Origin: Streptomyces cyanogenus
GTDB taxonomy: Bacteria > Actinomycetota > Actinomycetes > Streptomycetales > Streptomycetaceae
Direction: 5' to 3'
Length of the DNA stretch: 64,000 nt
NCBI RefSeq assembly: GCF_017526105.1
Contig: NZ_CP071839.1
Coordinates: 7,602,001-7,666,000, forward strand
Below, piece after piece: positions 46,474 through 53,719 of the stretch. Made by a program: the position numbers and the translations under genes. The notes below the pieces were generated by a model. That model was given only the letters and a program-made list of their open reading frames with translations. It did not search any database and was not told where the DNA came from. Each line of letters starts with the position of its first letter. Position 1 is the stretch's first letter.

Positions 46474-47538
46474 GTGACAAGACAAGTCCCGGTGCGCTGC
46501 GGCGACCGGTCCTACGACGTGCTCATCGGCCCCGGAGTCCGCTCCGCCCTGCCCGGGATCATCGACGCGATCGGCGCCCGGCGCGTCGCCGTCGTCTCGG
46601 CCCGCCCCGTCGAGTGGGTGCCCGACACCGGCGCGGAGACGCTGCTGCTGCCCGCCCGGGACGGCGAACCGGACAAGAACCTCGCCACGGTGGAGGCCCT
46701 GTGCGCCGCGTTCGTGCGGTCCGGGCTGACCCGCTCCGACGCCGTCGTCTCCGTCGGCGGCGGCACCACCACCGACGTCGTCGGCCTGGCCGCCGCGCTC
46801 TACCACCGCGGGGTGCCCGTCGTACACCTGCCGACCACCCTGCTCGCCCAGGTCGACGCCAGCGTCGGCGGCAAGACCGCCGTCAACCTGCCCGAGGGCA
46901 AGAACCTGGTCGGCGCCTACTGGCAGCCCGCCGCCGTGCTGTGCGACACCGACTACCTGACCACCCTGCCACCGCGCGAACTGCGCAACGGTCTCGGGGA
47001 GATCGCCCGCTGCCACTTCATCGGCGCCCCCGGCCTGCAGGGACTGCCCCTCTCCGAACAGATCGCCGCCAGCGTGACGCTCAAGGCGGGCATCGTCTCC
47101 GCCGACGAACGCGACACCGGACTGCGGCACCTGCTCAACTACGGCCACACCCTCGGCCACGCCCTGGAGGCGGCCACCGGCTTCGCCCTCCGGCACGGCG
47201 AGGGCGTCGCCATCGGCACCGTCTTCGCGGGCCTGCTCGCCGGTACCCTCGGCCGCATCCCGCCCGAGCGGGTGAGCGAACACCGGGCGGTGGTCGCCTC
47301 GTACGGCCTGCCCACCGCCCTGCCCGACGACGCCGACCCCGGCACGCTCCTCGCGCTGATGCGCCGGGACAAGAAGGCCCGCTCCGGCCTCACCTTCGTC
47401 CTGGACGGCCCGGCCGGCGCCGAACTCGTCGCCGACGTACCCGAACGGGCCGTGGCCCACGCCCTGGCCCGGATGGAGCGCGCACCCCTGGACCGGCTCG
47501 TCACCGGGGCCGCGGGAACGGAGGCGGCGGTGACATGA
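46474..47538 (+). CDS. rifG: Aminodehydroquinate synthase (RifG-like)
   Basis: A 354-residue member of the 3-dehydroquinate synthase family. In AHBA formation it cyclises aminoDAHP to 5-deoxy-5-amino-3-dehydroquinate, using NAD and a divalent metal. GGGTTTD is at residues 95-101, PTTLLAQVDASVGGK spans about 120-134, and the metal ligands are Glu176 (NGLGEI), His225 (NYGHTLGH) and His241 (HGEG). It lacks the usual Lys after the GE motif (GEIARC), a small difference from primary DHQ synthases. The start is a GTG at 46474 with AAGCGGA just upstream. It overlaps the next gene by 4 nt (ATGA), indicating translational coupling. As part of a G-H-I run it belongs to the AHBA operon and not to primary aromatic synthesis. 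Confidence 0.93.
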   Translation: MTRQVPVRCGDRSYDVLIGPGVRSALPGIIDAIGARRVAVVSARPVEWVPDTGAETLLLPARDGEPDKNLATVEALCAAFVRSGLTRSDAVVSVGGGTTTDVVGLAAALYHRGVPVVHLPTTLLAQVDASVGGKTAVNLPEGKNLVGAYWQPAAVLCDTDYLTTLPPRELRNGLGEIARCHFIGAPGLQGLPLSEQIAASVTLKAGIVSADERDTGLRHLLNYGHTLGHALEAATGFALRHGEGVAIGTVFAGLLAGTLGRIPPERVSEHRAVVASYGLPTALPDDADPGTLLALMRRDKKARSGLTFVLDGPAGAELVADVPERAVAHALARMERAPLDRLVTGAAGTEAAVT

Positions 47539-48953
47539 CGCACACCCCACGGTGGCCGCCCGGCACCCCGGGGCGGATCCGGCGGCGGGCGGTCGAGCGC
47601 ATCCTCGCCGACCGGCTCGAAGCGGCCCTGGCCAGGCCCGCCGCACAACAACCCGGCTGGCCGGACCCGGACCGGGCCCGGGCCGTGGTCCGCCGGCTCG
47701 CCGCCGGCGAACCCCTCGTCACCCCCGCCGAGACCCGGCGGCTGCTCGACCGGCTCGGCGCCGTCGCCCGCGGCGAGGCCCTGCTGCTCCAGTCCGGCGA
47801 CTGCGCGGAGACCTTCGCCGAGACCACCGAACCCCACCTGCGGGCCAACCTGGGACTGCTCAGGCGGATGGCGCTGGTCCTCACCCACGGCGCCGGCCTG
47901 CCCGTGGTCACGGTGGCCCGCGCCGCCGGACAGTACGCCAAGCCCCGCTCCGCGGCCGTCGGCGCCGACGGACTGCCCGTGTACCGGGGCGACATCATCA
48001 ACTCCGCCGAGGCGACCCCCGCCGCCCGCACCCCCGACCCCGAACGCATGGCCCGGGCACACGCCCATGCCCGCGAGGCGATGACCGCCCTGCGGCGGCT
48101 CTCCCGCGGCCACCTCGCCGACGCGCACGCCCTGCACGAGGAGAACCGTCGCTTCGTCAGCACCGCCCCCGGCGGCCGCCGGCACACGGCACGGGCCGAG
48201 GAGATCGGCCGCGGGCTGCGCTTCATGACCGGCATCGGCGCCCCCGCCCCCCGGCTCGGCGAGATCTGGACCAGCCACGAGGCCCTGCTGCTGGACTACG
48301 AACGCACCCAGTTGTGGGTCGACACCGAAGGCCCCGAACCCCGGCTGTCCAGCGGCCTCGCCCACTTCCTGTGGATCGGGGAGCGCACCCGGCGGCCCGA
48401 CGGCGCCCACATCGCGTTCGCCGAACTGCTCGCCAACCCCATCGGCATCAAGATCGGTCCCGGCACCACCCCGGAACAGGCCGTCGAGTACGTACGCCGC
48501 CTCGACCCGCACGGCGTGCCCGGCCGGCTCATCCTGGTCAGCCGGATGGGCCACGACCGGGTCCGCGAGGTGCTCCCGCCGATCGTGGAGAAGGTCACCG
48601 CCTCCGGCCGCCAGGTGATCTGGCAGTGTGACCCCATGCACGGCAACTCCCGCACCACCGCCGCCGGTTACAAGACACGGCACTACGACGACATCCTCGA
48701 CGAGATCACCGGCTTCCTGGAGGTGCACCGGGCGCTCGGCACCCACCCCGGCGGTCTGCACCTGGAGGCGACCGGCGAGGACGTCACGGAGTGCACCGGC
48801 GGCGCCCGCGGCCTTGCCGAGGAGGACCTGCCCGCCCGCTACCGCACCGCCTGCGACCCCCGCCTCAACGCCGAACAGTCCATGGAACTCGCCTTCGCCG
48901 TCTCGGAGTTGTTCGCGACCGGGGCGGCGCGCAGCACGGAGGCACGACGATGA
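47535..48953 (+). CDS. rifH: Amino-DAHP synthase, type II DAHP synthase family (RifH-like)
   Basis: A 472-residue class II (plant-type) DAHP synthase. Its role in this pathway is condensation of phosphoenolpyruvate with the imino/amino analogue of erythrose 4-phosphate to give aminoDAHP. Visible motifs: metal ligand Cys90 in QSGDCAE, LVSRMGHDR, and WQCDPMHGN starting at residue 363. GIKIGPG and VTECTGG lie in the C-terminal half. The ATG at 47535 overlaps the upstream stop by 4 nt (ATGA); earlier in-frame codons lie inside the rifG-like gene. The 3' end again overlaps the next start by 4 nt. Within an AHBA cluster the aminoDAHP assignment is strong, although the sequence alone cannot exclude activity on normal erythrose 4-phosphate. 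Confidence 0.92.
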   Translation: MTHTPRWPPGTPGRIRRRAVERILADRLEAALARPAAQQPGWPDPDRARAVVRRLAAGEPLVTPAETRRLLDRLGAVARGEALLLQSGDCAETFAETTEPHLRANLGLLRRMALVLTHGAGLPVVTVARAAGQYAKPRSAAVGADGLPVYRGDIINSAEATPAARTPDPERMARAHAHAREAMTALRRLSRGHLADAHALHEENRRFVSTAPGGRRHTARAEEIGRGLRFMTGIGAPAPRLGEIWTSHEALLLDYERTQLWVDTEGPEPRLSSGLAHFLWIGERTRRPDGAHIAFAELLANPIGIKIGPGTTPEQAVEYVRRLDPHGVPGRLILVSRMGHDRVREVLPPIVEKVTASGRQVIWQCDPMHGNSRTTAAGYKTRHYDDILDEITGFLEVHRALGTHPGGLHLEATGEDVTECTGGARGLAEEDLPARYRTACDPRLNAEQSMELAFAVSELFATGAARSTEARR

Positions 48954-49792
48954 CCGACACCACCCGGCCGGCCCCCACGGGCACCCCGCAGCAGACCCTG
49001 GTCAGCGGAACCACCCGGCTCTACGCCGTCCTCGGCGACCCGGTCACCCAGGTCCAGTCGCCCGGACTGCTCAACCCGCTCTTCGCCCGCCTCGGCATCG
49101 ACGCCGTGCTCGTCCCCGTGCACGTCGGCCCCGCCGACCTGGAGACGGTCGTCCGGGGACTGCAGCGCGTCGGCAACCTCGACGGCCTCTTCGTCACCGT
49201 CCCGCACAAGACGGCCGCCGCCCTGCTGGCCGACCGGCGCAGCCGCACCGTCGAGATCACCGGCAGCGCGAACGCACTGCGCCGCGAACCCGACGGCGCC
49301 TGGCTCGCCGAGAACTTCGACGGCTCCGGCTTCGTGTCCGGTCTGGCCCGGGCCGGGCACCAGCCGAAGGGTGCCCGTGTGGCACTGGCCGGCGCGGGCG
49401 GCGCCGGCAGCGCCATCGCGGCGGCCCTGCTCGGCGCCGGCGTGGACCGGCTGACCATCACCGACCCCGACACCCCGAAGCTGACCACGCTCGTCGGCCG
49501 GCTCGCCGCCCACTGGCCCGGCCGTGTCCGCGCCGCCGTCGAACCACCCCTCGCCGACAGCGACATCGCCGTCAACGCCACCCCGCTCGGCCTGCGTCCC
49601 GACGACCCGCTGCCCTTCGACCCGCACGCGCTGCCGCCGGGCGCGGTCGTCGCCGACATCATCATGAAACCCCGCGACACCCGGCTGCTGCGCGAGGCCA
49701 CCGCACACGGACTCCGCGTGCACCACGGAAGCCACATGCTCACCGGACAGATCGACTCCTACCGCGCGTTCTTCGGACTGCGCACGCCATAG
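48950..49792 (+). CDS. rifI: Aminoquinate/shikimate dehydrogenase family protein (RifI-like)
   Basis: A 280-residue member of the shikimate dehydrogenase family. The N-terminal substrate domain has GDPVTQVQSP (about 29-38), catalytic Lys87 in VTVPHK and the Asn/Asp pair in ENFDG (Asn122, Asp124). The nucleotide-binding loop GAGGAG is at about 148-153. RifI-type enzymes interconvert aminoquinate and aminodehydroquinate, so they are thought to salvage or balance the branch and not to lie on the main line. The ATG at 48950 overlaps the rifH-like stop by 4 nt, the third link in a coupled G-H-I chain. After it the operon pattern stops and unrelated genes follow, so the next AHBA gene is almost 4 kb away. 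Confidence 0.9.
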   Translation: MTDTTRPAPTGTPQQTLVSGTTRLYAVLGDPVTQVQSPGLLNPLFARLGIDAVLVPVHVGPADLETVVRGLQRVGNLDGLFVTVPHKTAAALLADRRSRTVEITGSANALRREPDGAWLAENFDGSGFVSGLARAGHQPKGARVALAGAGGAGSAIAAALLGAGVDRLTITDPDTPKLTTLVGRLAAHWPGRVRAAVEPPLADSDIAVNATPLGLRPDDPLPFDPHALPPGAVVADIIMKPRDTRLLREATAHGLRVHHGSHMLTGQIDSYRAFFGLRTP

Positions 49793-49852
49793 GGCGCATC
49801 GAAACAGAGCAGGGTGGGAACGGGCCGCACACGCCTGCCATGATCGTCGTTC

Positions 49853-50314
49853 ATGGGGATACACATCGCACCGGCCGCGGTGGCCGATTTCCACCAGGTC
49901 CTGACCGATCACTCCCGTTACTGGGGCGAACGCGACCTTCGGTCGCTGCACCTTCTGGCCCTGGTGCAGGAGTTCGGTTCCACCTGCCTGGTCGCCCGGG
50001 CCGAGGACGGGATCCGCGGGTACGTCTTCGGGTTCGTCACCCCGGACGGCACCGGGTACGTGCATCTGATCGCCACGCGGGACGATGTCCGTGGCACCGG
50101 TCTCGGGCGTCGTCTGTACACGGCGTTCGCTGAGGCAGCGGAACGTCACGGTGCACGGAAGCTGAAGGCGATCACGTCGGTCGAGAACACCGGCTCGATC
50201 GCCTTCCATCGCAGCCTCGGCTTCGACACGGAGATCGTCGACGACTACAACGGCCCCGGCCGGGCCATGGCCGTCTTCCACCGAGACCTGCCGCTCAACG
50301 TCTCGCGCCCCTGA
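49853..50314 (+). CDS. GNAT-family N-acetyltransferase
   Basis: A 153-residue protein with the GNAT fold. The acetyl-CoA loop is RDDVRGTGLGRRL (residues 76-88), preceded by the beta-4 strand TGYVHLIAT and followed by the C-terminal NTGSIAFHRSLGF segment typical of the family. The substrate is unknown; small size and composition fit an amine or protein acetyltransferase. There is no clear ribosome-binding site. It lies 60 nt after the rifI-like gene, but with no overlap or evident coupling, and it is the first gene of the block that interrupts the AHBA operon. A role in self-protection or tailoring (N- or O-acetylation) cannot be excluded, but nothing in the sequence shows it. Confidence 0.8.
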   Translation: MGIHIAPAAVADFHQVLTDHSRYWGERDLRSLHLLALVQEFGSTCLVARAEDGIRGYVFGFVTPDGTGYVHLIATRDDVRGTGLGRRLYTAFAEAAERHGARKLKAITSVENTGSIAFHRSLGFDTEIVDDYNGPGRAMAVFHRDLPLNVSRP

Positions 50315-50509
50315 CCACCAGCCGTCACCGGCAATCGCTTGCACCATCGCGGACAAGGCCAACCAGGTCCGCAACCGCAACCGGACGCCGGCCCGGCCCG
50401 CGACCGCAAGACCGACCGACACCAGCGTCGACCGCAGCCGCTCGGTCCGTCGTCCGAACGTGCCAGTGGGACCGGGTACTTGCGATCATCCAGGGAACCG
50501 GGAGGCGCT

Positions 50510-51358
50510 CTACCGGCGGACCGCCGAGATCAGTCCGCCGGGCCGCTCCTCGCGCTGCGGCGGGGTGCTGATCGGGCGGCCGTAGGCGGCAGCGCGCTCG
50601 CGCAGGGTGTGACTGTCGGCCTCCCAGCCGTGCCCGGCCAGCCAGCCCACCGGGTCGTCGGGCATCTCCGAGACCCACATGGACGCGGCCGACCCCGGCA
50701 CGGCGTCCGCGCCGAAACGCTCGACCACGCCGCGCGAGCCCAACGTCAGCCCCATCCAACTGCCCGCCGCCGACTGCGCGCTGATCCGGGCCAGCAGCAG
50801 CTCCACCGCGTCCTCGGGCAGATAGATCAGCAGTCCTTCGGCGATCCACACGGTCGGCACGGTCGGGTCGTGCCCTGCGGCGGCCAGCGCGCCTGGCCAG
50901 TCCTCACGCAGATCCACCGCGACGGTGATCCGCTCGCAGCGCGCGACGGCCCGCTCCTCGCGCAGCACCGAAGCCTTGAAGTCCAGTGGCGCGGCTGTGT
51001 CGACCTCGAACAGCCGGGTGCCCTCGGGCCAGTCCATCCGGAAGGCCCGGCTGTCCATGCCGGCGCCGAGCAGCACGACCTGCCGGACCCCCGACGCGGA
51101 GGCCTGCCGCAACAGGTCGTCGAGGAACTTCGTCCTGATGACGATCGAGAACGACACGGCCAGCCGACGGCGTCGCGCGGCCTCGTCATCGGGCGGCGGC
51201 GAGGAGGGCCACAGGCCGCCGGCGGCGGCGAAGGCCTGCGCCAGTGGGTCGCGGAACAGCGCGTTCTCCCGCGCCGTCTCCAGCGCCCGAACCCTGGCCA
51301 CCCCCACCGCCGTGGCCCACACTCCCGACGGCTGCACCCGCTGCTGCTCATCAGTCAC
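50510..51358 (-). CDS. SAM-dependent methyltransferase, LCM (leucine carboxyl methyltransferase-like) family
   Basis: A 282-residue class I methyltransferase on the - strand, starting with GTG at 51358. The SAM-binding motif I is VVLLGAGMDSRAF (94-106), followed by the acidic end of strand beta-2 in RLFEVD (115-120) and the family's WIAEGLLIYLP segment. This pattern belongs to the large actinobacterial LCM-like group (as in mycobacterial paralogues), most members of which have no known substrate. Its orientation opposes the cluster and it ends about 195 nt from the GNAT gene tail-to-tail, so it is transcribed alone. It may be a resident accessory gene; a tailoring O-methyltransferase role is possible but unsupported, since no methoxy group is predicted from the PKS. 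Confidence 0.82.
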   Translation of the reverse strand: MTDEQQRVQPSGVWATAVGVARVRALETARENALFRDPLAQAFAAAGGLWPSSPPPDDEAARRRRLAVSFSIVIRTKFLDDLLRQASASGVRQVVLLGAGMDSRAFRMDWPEGTRLFEVDTAAPLDFKASVLREERAVARCERITVAVDLREDWPGALAAAGHDPTVPTVWIAEGLLIYLPEDAVELLLARISAQSAAGSWMGLTLGSRGVVERFGADAVPGSAASMWVSEMPDDPVGWLAGHGWEADSHTLRERAAAYGRPISTPPQREERPGGLISAVRR

Positions 51359-51577
51359 CGCGCAAGCCTAACGACCGATTCCAAGAGGCTGATGAGTGGA
51401 CTTTTGAAGGGACCTGCCGATGCAGCCGAGTCGTGTCGCCCGCTCGCAACAGGGCTGCCACAAGCTGCCGGGATCGCTTGTCCTTGCCCCAGAGCGAAGG
51501 GCGACAGTGTCTCCGTAGATCACACGAGCGAGAGGTGTGCCCTCGCCAACCGGGCAGGGCGGACAGGGGGAGTTCGA

Positions 51578-52216
51578 GTGGCGGCGACCTGCGTCATTCT
51601 CGATATCGGCGGAGTGCTGGAGATCACGCCGGAAACCGGGTGGGTACGACGGTGGGAAGAGCGGCTGGAGTTGCCGCTCGGCACTGTGCACGAGCGGATG
51701 CGCGACGTGTGGCAAGCCGGGAGCGTCGGGAGCATCGGTGAACGAGAGGTGCACCAGCAGGTGGCAGCACGCCTGAGGCTGGAGGCGCCCCAGGTCGAAG
51801 CCTTCATGGCCGACCTCTGGACGGAGTACCTGGGAACGCCCAACGAGGAGCTCATCTCCTATGTGCGAGGGCTGCGGGGAAGCTGCAGGCTGGGCATCCT
51901 GAGCAACAGCTTCGTCGGCGCCCGGGAGCGGGAGACGGCGCTGTACCACTTCGACGAACTGGTCGAGCAGATCGTGTACTCGCACGAGATCGGCATCGAG
52001 AAGCCGGACCCGCGTGCCTTCGAGGCCGCATGCGCCGGCCTGGAGGTGCGGCCGGAGAGCTGTCTGTTCATCGACGACTACGCAGGAAATGTCGAGGCTG
52101 CCCGGGCGGCGGGCATGCAGGCGCATCTGTTCGAGGACAACGCCCGGACGATGATGCGCATCGCAGCTCACCTGGACGCCGGCCCCCGGGTTGCAGGGGT
52201 TGATCCGCCCGGATGA
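51578..52216 (+). CDS. HAD-superfamily hydrolase (subfamily IA-like)
   Basis: A 212-residue HAD phosphatase-like protein. Motif I is ILDIGGVLE with the nucleophile Asp9; the second acidic residue is replaced by Gly, as in the DxGG/DxGN branch of the family. Motif II is LGILSNS, motif III is the Lys of IEKPDP and motif IV is FIDDYAGNVEAA. I chose a GTG at 51578 because GGACAGGGGG lies about 5-10 nt upstream and the conserved fold begins at once; the open frame extends further upstream without homology. The substrate is unknown. It is distinct from the rifM-like phosphatase further downstream. GC content looks lower than in the PKS genes, consistent with a different origin. Confidence 0.82.
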   Translation: MAATCVILDIGGVLEITPETGWVRRWEERLELPLGTVHERMRDVWQAGSVGSIGEREVHQQVAARLRLEAPQVEAFMADLWTEYLGTPNEELISYVRGLRGSCRLGILSNSFVGARERETALYHFDELVEQIVYSHEIGIEKPDPRAFEAACAGLEVRPESCLFIDDYAGNVEAARAAGMQAHLFEDNARTMMRIAAHLDAGPRVAGVDPPG

Positions 52217-52431
52217 CGTCGGCCCGGTCGGCCTTCAGCGGTTGCCGACCATGCGGTGGAGCGGTTGATCAGCCCGGACCGCGCAACGCCGACGCCCGTC
52301 ACCGCGACATCATGGCCGCCGAACCCAAGGAACGGACCCGCACCCGAAGCGAGAAAGGCATCCGCTGGCGCGGATGCCCCCTCGATGCCGCCGCCTGACC
52401 GATCCGGCGAACCTACGCGGTCACCAGCACA
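52217..52431. other. Intergenic stretch without a supported gene
   Basis: 215 nt between the HAD hydrolase stop and the cupin stop. A short open frame (52213-52398) has an Arg/Lys-rich translation but no recognisable domain and no ribosome-binding site, so I do not call it. The stretch lies close to a transposase remnant and may be degraded mobile DNA, which I cannot demonstrate. Confidence 0.4.
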
Positions 52432-52806
52432 CTAGTGAGCCCACGGCGGTGTGATGGTGGTGCCGTCAGCCAGTTCGGCGGTGAGTCCGACACGCGTGGT
52501 GACCCACATGTGGGCGGGCTGGTCGGTGGTGTTGGCGACCGCCAGTTCGGAGCCCGCAGGTGCCACCGCCGCGTCCCCTGCGCGGAGTTCGGCGCTCTCA
52601 CCGTCGATGGTGAGCCGGAGGCGACCGGAGAGGACGTAGAAGGCCTCCTCCTCGCTGATCGTGTGGGCCGGCCCCACCATTGCGGCCGGGAGCTCGACGC
52701 GCCAGGCGGCGAGCTCCCGGCCGCCGGTGTCCGGGCGGACGTAGGAAACGAAACGGCCACCGTGAATCTCGTGCACGACGGCCTCGTCACTGCGGATGAA
52801 CGGCAT
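52432..52806 (-). CDS. Small cupin-domain protein
   Basis: A 124-residue single-domain cupin (cupin_2 type), transcribed away from the adjacent MarR gene. Cupin motif 1 is recognisable around AHTISEEEAFYVLSGRLRL and motif 2 around GDAAVAPAGSELAVAN. The metal-ligand set looks reduced: motif 1 has a single His followed by Glu residues, and the His of motif 2 is replaced. It may bind metal weakly or act as a sensor or binding protein. Its start at 52806 lies 18 nt from the first of two palindromic operators, so it is very likely controlled by the MarR protein. Its substrate, and any link to ansamycin synthesis, are unknown. Confidence 0.8.
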   Translation of the reverse strand: MPFIRSDEAVVHEIHGGRFVSYVRPDTGGRELAAWRVELPAAMVGPAHTISEEEAFYVLSGRLRLTIDGESAELRAGDAAVAPAGSELAVANTTDQPAHMWVTTRVGLTAELADGTTITPPWAH

Positions 52807-52823
52807 GCTTCAACCCCCATCTA

Positions 52824-52838
52824 GACAAGTTGCTTGTC
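52824..52838. promoter_or_regulatory. MarR-type operator 1
   Basis: Perfect palindrome GACAAG-TTG-CTTGTC in the 70-nt gap between the divergent cupin and MarR genes. Six-base arms with a 3-nt centre fit a MarR dimer site. Confidence 0.75.
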
Positions 52839-52844
52839 CATATA

Positions 52845-52859
52845 GACAAGCTGCTTGAC
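52845..52859. promoter_or_regulatory. MarR-type operator 2
   Basis: GACAAG-CTG-CTTGAC, the same palindrome with one mismatch. Its centre is 21 bp from that of operator 1, two helical turns, so two dimers would bind the same DNA face. Both sites are preceded by TA. Confidence 0.72.
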
Positions 52860-52863
52860 GAGT

Positions 52864-52869
52864 TATAGT
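52864..52869 (+). promoter_or_regulatory. Likely -10 box of the MarR gene (leaderless transcript)
   Basis: TATAGT ends 7 nt before the ATG at 52877, and no Shine-Dalgarno sequence is present. This spacing is what a leaderless actinomycete mRNA shows. The box lies directly beside operator 2, so repressor binding would block it. Confidence 0.5.
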
Positions 52870-52876
52870 CAAGCCC

Positions 52877-53317
52877 ATGGACGACGCCCTGGCCTTCTCC
52901 GCACTCGTGCTGGCACTCTCCGGACAGCTGGTGCAGGAAATCCACACCGGCGTGTCCCAGCAGGGATTCGAGGACCTGCGACCTGCACACGGCTTCGCCT
53001 TCGCCCGCATCTCGATGGGCGGCGCCACCACGGCCGACCTGGCCGAGCACCTGGGAGTGACCAAACAGGCCGCAGCCCAGCTGGTCGATGAACTGGTCCG
53101 AAAGGGATACGTGGAGCGGCACCCACACCCCCGCGACGCCCGCGCCCGCCTCCTGGGACTGACCGAGACCGGCTGGGCCGCCACCCGCGCCGCCGACCAG
53201 GCGGCCCGGGCTGCCGTCGCACCGTGGCGAGAAACACTGGGCGAGGCGCGGTTCAGCGAACTCGTCGCCGACCTGGCACTCCTCGCCCCGCCCGGACCGA
53301 TCCGCCCCGCCTGGTGA
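52877..53317 (+). CDS. MarR-family transcriptional regulator
   Basis: A 146-residue MarR protein. The winged helix-turn-helix is clear: TTADLAEHLGVTKQAAAQLV (51-70) is the helix-turn-helix, and ERHPHPRDARARLLGLTETG (about 80-99) is the wing with its conserved Asp-x-Arg. The flanking helices would form the dimer interface. It is divergent from the cupin gene, with a tandem palindrome between them, the standard arrangement for an autorepressor that also controls its neighbour. The effector ligand is unknown; MarR proteins often sense phenolic compounds, so an ansamycin or AHBA-like ligand is an interesting but untested idea. Confidence 0.9.
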   Translation: MDDALAFSALVLALSGQLVQEIHTGVSQQGFEDLRPAHGFAFARISMGGATTADLAEHLGVTKQAAAQLVDELVRKGYVERHPHPRDARARLLGLTETGWAATRAADQAARAAVAPWRETLGEARFSELVADLALLAPPGPIRPAW

Positions 53318-53347
53318 ACAGCAGGGGCGCCGGCGGGGCAATGGTCC

Positions 53348-53428
53348 CGTGTCGTACGGACCGACTACCGCGAGCCCCACGCGGTCGAATGCGGGATCAA
53401 CCGCCTCAAGCGCCGGTGCGAGAGCTGA
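53348..53428 (+). pseudogene. Transposase remnant (IS5-type DDE transposase C-terminus)
   Basis: In the frame from 53348 to the stop at 53426-53428, the translation includes YREPHAVECGINRLKRR. This matches the pattern around the catalytic Glu in IS5-group transposases of actinomycetes (Tyr-Arg-Glu-x-x-x-Val-Glu-x-x-Ile-Asn-Arg-Leu-Lys). It stops soon after, and the rest of the transposase is missing on both sides, so it is a decayed fragment. It suggests that mobile DNA contributed to the accessory block beside the rifK-like gene. Confidence 0.5.
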
Positions 53429-53719
53429 ACCGCTTGAGCACCGGCTTCCACGGCCTCGCGCGCCGGCGTCCGATGTGATTCGTCGGACCTGTCAGTCACC
53501 CGAGGAAGACCACGAGTCGACTACGGCACTTTCACCACAGGCCCTGGCAGCCCCGCCACCGGTCGACTACCAGACCGAGGGATGGGAGTCCCGGCACACC
53601 CCGTCCTAGTCTGAAAACGGCCAGCACTGCGCGAACGTCCGGACCGGCTCTGTCGCCCCCCTTTTCGCCTCGCCCGCTCACTCCCGCCCAGCCCGTTCCC
53701 CACGGAGATTTGGAGAACC
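53429..53719. other. Leader region of the rifK-L-M-N operon
   Basis: 291 nt with no supported gene between the transposase remnant and the rifK-like start. It should hold the promoter for the K-L-M-N run. TAGTCT at 53607-53612 could be a -10 box, about 110 nt before the start, but no convincing -35 pairs with it. GGAGATTTGGAGAA just before 53720 supplies the ribosome-binding site. Confidence 0.4.

Noticed and set aside
52213..52398. 61-codon open frame with a basic translation
   Set aside because: No ribosome-binding site, no family pattern, and probably degraded sequence.
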